NCBI GenBank assembly: GCA_963734625.1
Contig: CAVTHW010000008.1
Location: 176,472-240,471, forward strand
DNA: 64,000 bases
Reading direction: 5' to 3'
Source of the DNA: CAVTHW01 sp963734625
GTDB taxonomy: Bacteria > Acidobacteriota > Terriglobia > Bryobacterales > Bryobacteraceae
Translations under genes and position numbers: made by a program
Shown: positions 37,749 to 47,222 of the stretch, one piece after another
How positions within the stretch are numbered: position 1 is the first letter of the stretch
Layout of the letters: each line of letters opens with the position of its first letter
The notes under the pieces: generated by a model
Databases searched by the model: none
What the model was told of the DNA's origin: nothing
What the model saw: the letters and a program-made list of their open reading frames with translations, nothing else

Positions 37749-38125
37749 CACTTGCCCCCTTCCCTGCGCCTCCTGACAAACTCCGCCAGCCGGTTCAGCT
37801 CGTCTTTGCTCAGGACGTTCGCGTCCACCATGCCAGAGACCAGTTCCTCCACGGAGCCCCGGCACAGCCGGTCGATAATCTGCCGAACCGCCCGCGCCGC
37901 CAGGCTGCGCGCCGGCTCCACTTCCCGATAGATAAAGGCGCGCCCTTCGACTGCGTGCCGCAGATAACCCTTCTGTTCCAGCCGCCGCAGCAACGTGCGG
38001 ATGGTGGCCTCCTTGAGCTTGCGGTTCTTCGACACCACCTGGTGCACGGACTCCACAGAAGAGGGCCCGGCGGCCCAGACCGCTCCCATCACTGCGCTTT
38101 CCAACTCGGTGAGCGGCGCCCGCAC
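37748..38125 (-). CDS. BlaI/MecI-family transcriptional repressor
   Basis: 125 residues from GTG 38125, chosen because GGAG lies six bases upstream and because PLTELESAVMGAVW then sits at the expected N-terminal place; upstream in-frame starts would run through the promoter. Winged-helix features: SVESVHQVV, KEATIRTLLRRLEQKGYL (recognition helix and wing), GRAFIYREVEP. The C-terminal helices (ARAVRQIIDRLCRGSVEELV, LSKDELNRLAEFV) are the dimer domain. It overlaps the M56 peptidase gene and should repress both from the palindrome just upstream. Confidence 0.92.
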   Translation of the reverse strand: MRAPLTELESAVMGAVWAAGPSSVESVHQVVSKNRKLKEATIRTLLRRLEQKGYLRHAVEGRAFIYREVEPARSLAARAVRQIIDRLCRGSVEELVSGMVDANVLSKDELNRLAEFVRRRREGGK

Positions 38126-38155
38126 GCTGGCTCCAGATGTGTTATGTTGTGTCAC

Positions 38156-38191
38156 GGTACAAGATGTACCACTTGCTGAAGTTGCTGTCAA
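38156..38191 (-). promoter_or_regulatory. Promoter and BlaI-type operator of the repressor/peptidase operon
   Basis: On the minus strand: TTGACA at 38186-38191, 17 bases, then TACATC at 38163-38168 as -10. The perfect palindrome GGTACA-AGA-TGTACC (38156-38170) covers the -10 and contains the TACA/TGTA half-sites recognised by BlaI/MecI repressors. The layout fits autorepression. Confidence 0.72.
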
Positions 38192-38289
38192 GCGTTTTTT
38201 TCGACGATGGCGGGGGGAGCGCCGGGCTGTGACTTTATTCGCAGCCGTTTTGCGGAAACTGGGGAAACACCGGGCAGCTCAGCGCCGTA

Positions 38290-38706
38290 TCAGGCGCTCT
38301 CCAGAGGCTGGCAGCGGGCCTCGAAGATCTCGATCAATTCCAGCTTGCTCATCGCTCCGGAAGCGACGGAGAGCACCAATGTCACCAACTCGTCTTCTTC
38401 GAAGCGCGGTTCCCAGCCGTTTAACAACAAGAATGTGATTGCAGCGTTTGCGCCGACTCGTTTGTTGCCGTCGATGAACGGGTGGTTCTGGCAGAGGTGG
38501 AAGAGGTAGGCGGCCGCCATCGCCGCAATGGATCGGTGCAGGAACTGGCCCCCGAACGCCGTCTGGGGCGTGGCAATGGCTGATTCAAGTCCAGCGAGGT
38601 CGCGAATGCCGTCGGAGCCACCGTACCGCTCGATCTGTTCTGCGTGGATTTCCAGAACTTCGTCGAGCGACAGGAACGAAGGTTCAATGGGATCGGCAGC
38701 CGCCAC
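38290..38706 (-). CDS. doc: Doc/Fic-family toxin (death-on-curing)
   Basis: 138 residues from GTG 38706, which directly follows the antitoxin stop (TGAGTG). The Fic motif HPFIDGNKRVG at about residues 75-85 has the catalytic His, the phosphate-binding Gly-Asn-Lys-Arg, and N-terminal features of Doc proteins (LSLDEVLEIHAEQIERYGG, SAIATPQTAF). Doc-type toxins modify translation factors such as EF-Tu by phosphorylation. The partner upstream neutralises it. It looks complete. Confidence 0.9.
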   Translation of the reverse strand: MAAADPIEPSFLSLDEVLEIHAEQIERYGGSDGIRDLAGLESAIATPQTAFGGQFLHRSIAAMAAAYLFHLCQNHPFIDGNKRVGANAAITFLLLNGWEPRFEEDELVTLVLSVASGAMSKLELIEIFEARCQPLESA

Positions 38707-38940
38707 TCACTCCGCCAGTTTTCTGAACGCTCTCCCGTATCGCCGATGCGCCGACTCCTGGGCTGACTCGAACTTCTTCCTGCGGGCCGACGCCTCGGCA
38801 CGGGCTACGATCAGCCGTTCGCCGTCGGTGCTGATGTCGAGCGGAGTCTCGGGATCGATCCCGAGAAGGTCCAGAATCGGGCGGTCAATCACCAGCGCCA
38901 GGCTGTTTCCATGCTTGGTGAGCTTCTTGACCATGTGCAT
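38707..38940 (-). CDS. AbrB/MazE-type antitoxin
   Basis: 77 residues from ATG 38940 (GGAG seven bases upstream). The N-terminal 45 residues are a swapped-hairpin AbrB/SpoVT DNA-binding domain (VKKLTKHGNSLALVIDRPIL, LDISTDGERLIVARAE); the basic C-terminal helix (RRYGRAFRKLAE) is the usual flexible toxin-binding tail. Gene order antitoxin then toxin, zero spacing, fits a type II pair that represses its own promoter. Confidence 0.88.
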   Translation of the reverse strand: MHMVKKLTKHGNSLALVIDRPILDLLGIDPETPLDISTDGERLIVARAEASARRKKFESAQESAHRRYGRAFRKLAE

Positions 38941-39039
38941 CTCGTATCTCCAATGTATCACCATCGGGGAAGCCGAGCCAGGCGGGTGTACAATCCAATC
39001 GGAGCCAGGATTCGATAGCGGAATTCGGGGAGGCGGCCC

Positions 39040-40247
39040 ATGCGGGTACTCGTAGCGGACAAGTTCGAGCAGTCCGGGCTGGACGGCCTGGCCGCGCTCG
39101 GGTGCGAGGTTTTCTCCGAGCCTGGATTGAAGGACCAGGCGCTGGCCGAACGGATCGCCGAGCTCCAGCCGGATGTGCTGATCGTGCGCTCGACCAAGGT
39201 CGGCGAATCCGTGCTTGGCGGCTGGACCGCTCAAGCTGGTGGTCCGCGCGGGAGCCGGCTACAACACCATCGACGTGGCGGCGGCGTCTCACCGGGGCAT
39301 CTACGTCTCGAACTGCCCTGGGAAGAACTCGATCGCGGTGGCCGAGCTGGCATTCGCGCTGATCCTGGCGCTCGACCGGCGCATAGCTGACAACGTGATC
39401 TCGCTCCGCGCCGGCGAGTGGAACAAGGCCGAATTCTCGAAGGCGCGGGGACTGTTCGGCCGCACTCTGGGCCTGCTCGGAATGGGTAACATCGGCAGCC
39501 AGATGATTCCGCGCGCGAAAGCCTTTGGGATGCCGGTGGTGGCCTGGAGCCGCAGTCTCAGCGCCGAAAGAGCGAAAGCGCTGGGCATCGAGCGCGGAGA
39601 TTCGCCCCGCGCGGTCGCCGCGTCGGCGGACATCGTGAGCGTGCATCTAGCGCTGACGCCGGAAACGCGCGGTCTGTGTGACGCCGGCTTTTTTGGGGCA
39701 ATGAAGAAGGGCGCGTACTTTATCAACACTGCCCGCGGCGAAATCGTCGAGGAAGAAGCCCTGAAGACCGCGCTTAGGGAGAAGGGCATTCGCGCGGGCC
39801 TGGATGTCTTCGCCGAGGAGCCGGCCGGCGGGACGGGCGCAGTTCACCAGCGAGCTCGCGCGGACGCCCGCGATTTACGGCACACACCACATCGGCGCCT
39901 CCACCGAAGAGGCGCAGGAGGCCATTGCGGCTGAGGCGGTGAGGATTGTGCGCATGTTCCAGGAGACCGGCAAGGTGCCGAATGTCGTGAATCTGGCGCG
40001 GAAGTCACCCGCCACCTGCACCCTGGTGGTGCGGCATTTCGACCGGCCGGGAGTGCTGGCATCGGTGCTCGACGCCATCAGCGCGGCGAAGATCAACGTT
40101 CAGGAAATGGAGAATGTGGTGTTTGAAGGGGCTGAGGCGGCCGTGGCCCGAATCAACCTCGAAACCGTCCCCCCGGAGGCCACCCTTCAACTGCTGCGCA
40201 TCGCCAATCCCGACATCCTGGAGCTGAGCCTCATCCGTGTCGGATAA
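39040..40247 (+). pseudogene. serA: D-3-phosphoglycerate dehydrogenase-like protein with ACT domain, two frameshifts
   Basis: Starts at ATG 39040 with RVLVADKFEQSGLDGLAALG. A shift near 39225 moves to the frame with VVRAGAGYNTIDVAAASHRG, the Rossmann NAD motif GLLGMGNIGSQM and the catalytic Arg/Glu/His regions (FINTARGEIVEEEAL, LDVFAEEPAG). A second shift near 39835, in a G/C-rich run, moves to AQFTSELARTPAIYGTHHIG (catalytic His) and the C-terminal ACT domain (HFDRPGVLASVLDAISAAKI). About 400 residues once joined. First step of serine synthesis. Core metabolism with all motifs intact makes sequencing error the best explanation. Its end overlaps convergent ychF by 17 bases. Confidence 0.85.
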
Positions 40248-41304
40248 CCAGCACGTCGCCGTCTTTGACGATGTACTCTTTGCCTTCCAGGCGCAGGGCG
40301 CCCTTTTCGCGAACGCCGGAGTAGCCTCCGGCATCGATGAGGTTCTTCCAGTTCACCACTTCGGCGCGAATGAATTTCTTCTCGAAGTCGGTGTGGATGG
40401 CGCCGGCGGCCTTCACCGCGGTGGAGTTGATTGGAACGGTCCAGGCCCGAACTTCGTCTTCGCCCGCCGTAAGAAATGACATCAGTCCGAGCACTGAGTA
40501 GGTGGCCGAGATGAGCCGCTCCAGGCCGGATTCCTTCAGCCCGAAACTGGACAGATACTCGCGCGCCTCCTCGGGTGACAATGCGGCCAGTTCCGCCTCG
40601 ACCCTGCCGCAGATGGCCGCCACTCCGGTGTTGGCCTTCCCCGCCAGCGGGCCCGCGCGATACTCGGTCTCCACTTCGTGCATCCGCCCGGCGTCGTTCT
40701 CGCCCAGGTTCAGCACGAACAGCATCGGCTTCCGCGAGAGGAACTGGAAGCCGCGGATGCGCTTCTCGTCATCGGCGGTGAGCTTCATCTCGCGCAATGG
40801 AGTGTTCGACTCCAGCGCGGCCTTGGCCCGCTCGAGCAGTTCGAATTCGCGATCCAGGTCCGCGTTCTTGATCTTCTTGCGGTCCCTTTCCAGGCGATCC
40901 AGGCGCTTTTCGACGACGATCAGGTCGCTCACGATCAGCTCGGCCTCGACATCGTTCAGATCGCGCAACGGATCGACCGAGCCCTTCTCGTGCGGCACCG
41001 TGTCGCTTTCGAACAGCCGCAGCACGTGGGCCAGGGCGTCCGCCACGCGCAGGCTGGCCAGATAGCCGGGTTCGCGCAGCGCCTCCTTGGAAATAGAGGG
41101 GAAATCCAGGTACTCGACGGTGGCGTTCGTGGTCTTCTCGGGCTGGAACAATTCGGCGAGCGCCACGAGCCGGGCGTCGGGCACCTTGGTCACTCCGACC
41201 CGCGCCTCCATCGTTCCCACGCGCGTCTGCTCGTGTACTCCGGTCAGAATGGTGAATAGAGACGTCTTGCCTACCATTGGCAGGCCGATAATTGCGGTTT
41301 GCAT
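40231..41304 (-). CDS. ychF: YchF/Ola1-family nucleotide-binding ATPase
   Basis: 357 residues. P-loop GLPMVGKTSLF (usual form GxPNVGKS, here Met and Thr replace Asn and Ser), followed by EYLDFPSISKEA in the position of the G3 region, a long coiled coil (residues 120-180), FVLNLGEND in the G4 position and a C-terminal TGS domain (AWTVPINSTAVKAAGAIHTD, LRLEGKEYIVKDGDVLVIRHG). YchF proteins bind ribosomes and prefer ATP to GTP. The divergence at P-loop and G4 positions from the usual YchF signature, and lack of the normal NKxE, suggest a paralogue rather than the housekeeping copy. Confidence 0.82.
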   Translation of the reverse strand: MQTAIIGLPMVGKTSLFTILTGVHEQTRVGTMEARVGVTKVPDARLVALAELFQPEKTTNATVEYLDFPSISKEALREPGYLASLRVADALAHVLRLFESDTVPHEKGSVDPLRDLNDVEAELIVSDLIVVEKRLDRLERDRKKIKNADLDREFELLERAKAALESNTPLREMKLTADDEKRIRGFQFLSRKPMLFVLNLGENDAGRMHEVETEYRAGPLAGKANTGVAAICGRVEAELAALSPEEAREYLSSFGLKESGLERLISATYSVLGLMSFLTAGEDEVRAWTVPINSTAVKAAGAIHTDFEKKFIRAEVVNWKNLIDAGGYSGVREKGALRLEGKEYIVKDGDVLVIRHG

Positions 41305-41305
41305 C

Positions 41306-42275
<970 letters not shown>

Positions 42276-42282
42276 CACTTGT

Positions 42283-42288
42283 TATAAT
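42283..42288 (+). promoter_or_regulatory. -10 element (TATAAT) of the tRNA-Val gene
   Basis: A perfect TATAAT ends 23 bases before the tRNA. The stretch at the expected -35 position (about 42260-42265) is not a clear match to TTGACA. A divergent MoxR gene starts only eight bases away. Confidence 0.45.
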
Positions 42289-42311
42289 AGACGATCTGGC
42301 CCGCCACCCAC

Positions 42312-42388
42312 GGGCGCGTAGCTCAGTTGGTTAGAGCGCCTGCTTCACACGCAGGAGGTCACAGGTTCGAGTCCTGTCGCGCCCACCA
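42312..42388 (+). tRNA. tRNA-Val (anticodon CAC), CCA encoded
   Basis: Full cloverleaf: acceptor GGGCGCG/CGCGCCC, D-arm GCTC...GAGC, anticodon stem CCTGC/GCAGG with loop TTCACAC, variable AGGTC, T-arm ACAGG TTCGAGT CCTGT, discriminator A and a genomic CCA. The CAC anticodon reads GUG. An integrase gene starts 80 bases beyond its 3' end, so this tRNA is the likely attachment site of the island that follows. Confidence 0.97.
42360..42388 (+). other. Probable island attachment core (3' end of tRNA-Val)
   Basis: T-arm plus acceptor 3' strand of the tRNA, the segment normally used by tyrosine integrases. The integrase lies immediately downstream, pointing back toward the tRNA. I did not find a second copy in the window, so the other end of the island would lie beyond base 64000. 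Confidence 0.5.
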
Positions 42389-42467
42389 TTCCTATCAATA
42401 ACTTGCACCAGCCGGCTGTTCGCCAGGGGCTCCATTAGGGGCTCCAATAACGGGTCCTGGGCCCGTT

Positions 42468-43614
42468 TCACTGTTTCACCTCGTTTGCCAGCTTCGGCCA
42501 AGCATACTGCTCGATCATTGCTGCTTCGCCGGATCGATCCTGTGCATGGCTGTACACGTCCAAGGTCATCAGCACGGATGAGTGCCCGAGCTGATCCCGC
42601 ATGGTCTCGGCCTTCATCCCGGCCAGACGGCCCCAGGTGGTGTAGGTGTGCCTCAGATCGTGCCAGGATACGGCAGGCAGACCCAAGGTCTTGCAGGCTG
42701 GCTTGACGTGACGTGCTACAGCATTGTGCAGGTCAATTGGAGTGTTGGTCCGAATCCCGAACATGAAATCATCCACCCCGGTGAACGTCGCTTGTCTCCT
42801 CCACTCTGTCGAGTGCGCCTTGAGCCAAGGGACCGATAGATACCTCACGCCTGGACTTCGGCGTCTTTGGGCTCCCGAGCTTCCCCCGATAGACAGCCTC
42901 ATCTATCGCCAGAGTGCCGGGCTTCTGGTTGTCGCGCCAGCGTAATGCCGCTAGCTCGCCCCGCCTTAGCCCGCCCAGCACAGCCAGAATCACCAAGGTG
43001 GTGTATGGCTGCTCCAAGATCGAGATGAGCCGATGGAACTCTTCCGGCCAGATCACCCGCTTAGCTCTGACGTGATCCCTCGGGGGTAATCTGAGACGCC
43101 CCTTCGCTGGGTTCGCTCCGGTCTTGATCCATCCCCACTCTTCGGCACACGTAAACAGACCTGAGAGACGGCCTCTCAGGTCGCGTACCGACTCCCCTGC
43201 AAGCTGCTTTGACGAACCGGTGAGGAATGCCTGAACGTCCGCCTTGCCGATCGCTGAAAGCGGAGCGCCCTTGAACGCCGGCTGTATTCGCTTAAAGGCC
43301 CACTCGTAGGAAAGTTGAGTCGAGAGCTTTAGTGTCGGCTTGATGGATTCTGTCCAGGCTGAGATCAGGTCCGCCATGGTCTTCTGCTTATGCTCGCTGC
43401 CCTCGACTACATCGTTGATCGGTTCCAGGAAGCGCCCTGCTTCCTTGCGCGCCTCGGTCAGAGTTATTTCGTTCACACTGCCGAGCACTTTGGTACGTTT
43501 GTGCCGCCCAATCGAGCCATCAGGCTCTGATTCGTAACTCCAGTACTTCAGCTTCCATTGCCCTCTATCCTGGATGGGTTTTGGAAATTGCCCTCTTCTT
43601 CTGCGGGCCATCAT
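42468..43614 (-). pseudogene. Tyrosine recombinase (island integrase), one frameshift
   Basis: ATG 43614 behind GAGGAGG. N-terminal part: ARRRRGQFPKPIQDRGQWKL, then a core-binding SAM-like domain (WAFKRIQPAFKGAPLSAIGK). Catalytic domain: first Arg in LGGLRRGELAALRW, Lys region TPKSRREVSIG, then a shift near 42850, then HDLRHTYTTWGRLAGM (His-x-x-Arg), LGHSSVLMTLDVYSH (His and the nucleophile Tyr). All five catalytic positions survive across the two frames. Joined length about 381. It should integrate or excise the element at the tRNA-Val. An in-frame extension upstream to 43824 has no ribosome site and is not included. Confidence 0.85.
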
Positions 43615-43986
43615 TCGCCATCCTCCTCTCGTGGATGGCCCGCTGAACTGAACGGTATGGAGTATATCAGACACGGCAGTGACGGCGGATTCCCGCTCCA
43701 GATCGGAAAGTGCACGGCCACACTGGTCCTCCAGGGCGTCACGAGCATCACGCTCGCGACGGCCCGGATCATCCGCTTCTGGAACCGCTCCAGTCGCCGC
43801 CTGCACAGCCTGAGCATATGTCAAGTTTCTGAAACGCCGACTGCGTTGGAGAATGCGGAAACGATCTGGAAACGCCGTGTGAAAGGGCCTCCGGAGACCT
43901 TCCCAAATCCAAGAGAATCGTGGTCAACGCAGGGCGCGAGACTTCATCTGGAAACGGTTTGGGAACAAGAGAGGGCTTGACAGGGT

Positions 43987-44288
43987 TTAGAGCATCGCTC
44001 GTTGTTTTGAAAAAAGTTGCGCAACATTCCGCTGTAACTGCTCATCCTTCCAGCCCTTCACCAGCGATGGATCCGCATGCCGCTGCATGATCGGAAGGGT
44101 CTGGATCGTAGTTTGTCCAGTTCGACGCAGATCTCGCTCCCGTCCTTACCCTGGGCGAGGAGATTGCGGATGACCCGGTTGCGTTCTCTGGTGCGTCTCC
44201 ATTCCCGAGTTGGCAGGGTGGCTGAGGAAACCTCTTTAGCGCGCTTTCTGAGGCCCGAGGACGCGCGTTCTCGGCGTAGGCGGCCCAT
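43987..44288 (-). pseudogene. Small hypothetical protein, one frameshift
   Basis: First frame from ATG 44288 gives LPTREWRRTRERNRVIRNLL and GKDGSEICVELDKLRSRP; a shift near 44100 leads to a frame with IMQRHADPSLVKGWKDEQLQ and a stop at 43987-43989 (end KQRAML). The two halves make a basic, helical protein of about 100 residues. I do not recognise a named family. It is of a kind often seen as cargo in genomic islands. Possibly a DNA-binding accessory protein, but no motif proves this. Confidence 0.4.
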
Positions 44289-44362
44289 TGCACGGCCAAG
44301 CGACCAGAGGGGGCTACGGAGACGCTATCGACGATTTCGCCCCAGAAGGTGGGGTCATTGTT

Positions 44363-44740
44363 CTAAGGGGAGAAGGCAGCTTCGATGTAGTTAGGCTGGA
44401 CGTATGGTCCAGCCGTGCTGATTACGGTCAGGCCCTCCTCCCAAGGCCGGTCGGTCTGAGGTTCCTTGATCCGCCCGTCTGATTCGACGCCAAAGAGCGA
44501 GAGTTTCTCGTATACCAGGATTTCGAGGTATTGCGACAACTTCGAATAGAACCAGTCCCGATAGTCAATCGCACGAGGTCCGTGCATCCTCTGGAAGCAC
44601 TCGAACGTCGCTTCCAGGAGCGTGTGGTACATGATGTCGGTGAACTCAAATGCAGCAGTGCGATCTCCCTGCCGAGCCTTGTAGACGAGTTGTACGCGTC
44701 CGGCAAACCCATCTTTCCTGTCTTGACGTGAGCGGTCATA
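44363..44740 (-). pseudogene. Hypothetical protein fragment next to IS66
   Basis: The readable part is RVQLVYKARQGDRTAAFEFT, YHTLLEATFECFQRMHGPRA, DWFYSKLSQYLEILVYEKLS and GLTVISTAGPYVQPNYIEAA, ending at 44363. Composition is that of a real globular protein, but the start is missing: the frame is open up to the IS66 left end near 44730-44760 with no good start codon. It may be the tail of a gene cut by the insertion. No family recognised. Confidence 0.35.
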
Positions 44741-44819
44741 CTCCCTTGTGCCGGTGCATGTGCGCTCGGAGTGCGTGCGCGGGCCTGAGGAGGATCTGGA
44801 GTGCGAAAGAAACACAGAC

Positions 44820-45149
44820 GTGGAGAAGGCGCGGTACTGGCAGGCGGTCATTCGGGACGCGGCGCGCAGCGGCATGTCGACGCGGGCGTTCTGCCGGCGG
44901 CGGAAGCTGCATGAGAGCCAGTTCTATTGGTGGCAGCGCCGATTGAAGGAAAAGCGTCCGCCCGTTTCGACGCCACGAGGCCCAGGTAACGGGGCGGCGA
45001 GTTTCGCTCTCGTCAGCGACGAACCCACAACGGTGGACGCCGGCATCGAGTTGGTGCTGGCCGGCGGGCGCCGGTTGCGCATCGCCAAAGGCGTCGATGA
45101 GCCGACCCTGCGATCGGTGCTGGCGGCGCTGGAACAGCCGGGATGCTGA
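44820..45149 (+). CDS. tnpA: IS66 accessory protein TnpA
   Basis: 109 residues from GTG 44820 (an ATG at 44748 in the same frame would add 24). Sequence begins EKARYWQAVIRDAARSGMST, followed by the helix-turn-helix-like FCRRRKLHESQFYWWQRRLK, the hallmark of IS66 TnpA. The tail contains GIELVLAGGRRLRIAKGVDE. Its stop overlaps the tnpB start. Function is DNA binding or regulation of transposition; exact role unknown. Confidence 0.88.
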   Translation: MEKARYWQAVIRDAARSGMSTRAFCRRRKLHESQFYWWQRRLKEKRPPVSTPRGPGNGAASFALVSDEPTTVDAGIELVLAGGRRLRIAKGVDEPTLRSVLAALEQPGC

Positions 45150-45532
45150 GCTTCCCGGCGGCCATCAAGGTGTACCTGTGCACGGTGGCCTGCGATATGC
45201 GGCGGAGCTTCGACGGCCTGTCGATGATGGCAGAGCACATCATCCGCTGCAATCCCTTCTCGGGCCATCTGCTGGTGTTCTGCAACAAGCGCAGCGACCG
45301 GCTGAAAATCCTGTACTGGGACCGGGACGGGTGGGTGATCTGGTACAAGCGGCTGGAGGCTGGCACGTTTCAGTTTCCGTTCGCCCAGAGCGGGCGGCGG
45401 GAGATCGCGGCCTGGGAGCTGGGCGTGCTGCTGGAAGGCATCGACCTGAGCAAAGGGCGCCGGCGGAAACGCTACGTGCTGCCCGCCGCGGCGGCCGAGG
45501 CGCACGCCGAGCTGGAAACGCCAAAACAATAG
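45143..45532 (+). CDS. tnpB: IS66 accessory protein TnpB
   Basis: 129 residues. Family pattern: KVYLCTVACDMRRSFDGLSM, NPFSGHLLVFCNKRSDRLKI, LYWDRDGWVIWYKRLEAGTF. This is the IS66 Orf2/TnpB protein (unrelated to the RNA-guided TnpB of IS200/IS605). Start overlaps tnpA by seven bases. Required for transposition in tested IS66 elements. Confidence 0.93.
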   Translation: MLSFPAAIKVYLCTVACDMRRSFDGLSMMAEHIIRCNPFSGHLLVFCNKRSDRLKILYWDRDGWVIWYKRLEAGTFQFPFAQSGRREIAAWELGVLLEGIDLSKGRRRKRYVLPAAAAEAHAELETPKQ

Positions 45533-45607
45533 CGTGCTCCTCTGTTTTCCATTGACTTTCGCGAGTAAGTGTAGTAAGTTAGTCTTTCAGATACTTACTC
45601 TCCCGAG

Positions 45608-47161
45608 ATGGCGACGGATTCCCCAGACCTGCCGACCGACCCAGCCGCCCTGCGGCAGATGCTGCTGCGGACCCTGGCGCAACTGGACGCCACTCAGGCG
45701 GCGCTGGCGGCCAAGGAGTACGAACTGGAGCGCGTGCGGCACTGGCTCCAGCAGATGCTGCGCCACCGCTACGGACAGAAGCGCGAGCGGGTGGATGAGA
45801 ACCAGTTGTTCCTCTTCGCCGCCGAGATCGCCAGCCGGGGGGCAGAACCGCCGCCCGAGCCGAAACCGGCCCACAGCAAGCCGCGGCCCGCTCCGCCCGG
45901 ACACGGGCGACAGCGGTTGCCGCAGTCCTTGGAGCGACGGCGCGTAGTGTTCGATCTGGCCGCCCACGAGCGGCAGTGCCCCGAGTGCCAGATGGAACTG
46001 CGGCACATCGGTGAGGAGATCAGCGAGCAACTCGAGTACGTGCCGGCCTCGTTGCACGTCGTACAGCAAGCCTGCCAGAAGTACGCCTGCCCCAAGGGCT
46101 GCACCGTGGTCACGGCCCAGAAGCCGCCGGCGCCGGTGGAGAAGGGGCTGGCCGGGCCGGGACTGCTGGCGCACGTGGCGGTGAGCAAGTTCGGGGATCA
46201 TCTTCCGCTGCACCGCCAGGAGGCAATCTTCGCCCGGCAGGGCGTGGATCTGTCTCGCCAGACCATGTGCGATTGGATGCGGCAGTGTGCGGAGTTGGTC
46301 AGTCCGCTAGCCGACCTGATGAAAGAGCGGGTGTTGAGTTCCAAAGTCGTGCAGACCGACGACACGCCGGTGCCGGTGTTGGACCCGGAGTTGCCTCGCA
46401 CGCGCACCGGGCGGATCTGGACCTACGTCGGGGACGCGCTGCATCCCTACACGGTGTACGACTACACCCCGAATCGTTGCCGCGAAGGGCCGGATGAGTT
46501 CCTGAAGGACTTCCACGGATACCTGCAGGCAGACGCCTACTCGGGCTACGACCAGATCTACAAGGAAGCCGAGCGCGGCATCACGGAGGTGGCCTGCATG
46601 GCGCACGCACGCCGCAAGTACTTCGAGGCGCAGTCGTCCGACATCATGCGTTCGACGGTGATGCTGGCTTACTTTCATCTGCTGTACGACGTCGAGCGCG
46701 AGGCGCGGGAAAAGCAGTTGGACTCCGCTGGCCGCCTGGCGCTGCGCCGCGAGCGGAGCCAGCCGATGCTGGACGACATCCAGGCGTATTTGGAGCGCGA
46801 GCGGCCGCGGGTATTGCCCAAGAGCCCGATCGGCCAGGCCATGGCCTACACGTTGTCCAACTGGGACGCGCTGGTGCGTTACGCGAAGGACGGCGATCTG
46901 GAAATCGACAACAACGGCGCCGAGCGCAGCCTGCGCGGGGTGGCCGTGGGACGGCGTAACTGGACTTTCTTCGGCAGCGACAACGGCGGTCGTACGGCAG
47001 CGGTGCTGAGCAGTCTCATCGCCACGTGCAAGCGCCACCACATGGACCCGTTCGCCTACTTGCGCGACGTGTTCATTCGCATCGGCGCTCATCCGCAAAA
47101 CCGACTCGAGGAATTACTGCCCGACAACTGGCTGGCTGCCCGGACAGCCGCCACCGCCTGA
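45608..47161 (+). CDS. tnpC: IS66 transposase TnpC (DDE)
   Basis: 517 residues. Leucine-rich coiled coil at residues 10-50, then a zinc-binding region (RQCPECQMELRHIG with QKYACPKGC), then the DDE core: first Asp in KVVQTDDTPVPVLD, second in GYLQADAYSGYDQIY, Glu in IDNNGAERSLRGVAVGRRNW. C-terminal HPQNRLEELLPDNW is the usual IS66 tail. All catalytic residues are present and the frame is open throughout, so the element may be active. Starts 75 bases after tnpB. Confidence 0.95.
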   Translation: MATDSPDLPTDPAALRQMLLRTLAQLDATQAALAAKEYELERVRHWLQQMLRHRYGQKRERVDENQLFLFAAEIASRGAEPPPEPKPAHSKPRPAPPGHGRQRLPQSLERRRVVFDLAAHERQCPECQMELRHIGEEISEQLEYVPASLHVVQQACQKYACPKGCTVVTAQKPPAPVEKGLAGPGLLAHVAVSKFGDHLPLHRQEAIFARQGVDLSRQTMCDWMRQCAELVSPLADLMKERVLSSKVVQTDDTPVPVLDPELPRTRTGRIWTYVGDALHPYTVYDYTPNRCREGPDEFLKDFHGYLQADAYSGYDQIYKEAERGITEVACMAHARRKYFEAQSSDIMRSTVMLAYFHLLYDVEREAREKQLDSAGRLALRRERSQPMLDDIQAYLERERPRVLPKSPIGQAMAYTLSNWDALVRYAKDGDLEIDNNGAERSLRGVAVGRRNWTFFGSDNGGRTAAVLSSLIATCKRHHMDPFAYLRDVFIRIGAHPQNRLEELLPDNWLAARTAATA

Positions 47162-47222
47162 CCGGACTCCCAGCCCTCAGCCGCATGTGCGCAGGCTCAT
47201 ACCTGTGTTGGCCGGACGGCCG

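Noticed and set aside
43617..43824. N-terminal extension of the integrase
   Set aside because: No ribosome site upstream; GAGGAGG at the internal ATG 43614 is much better.
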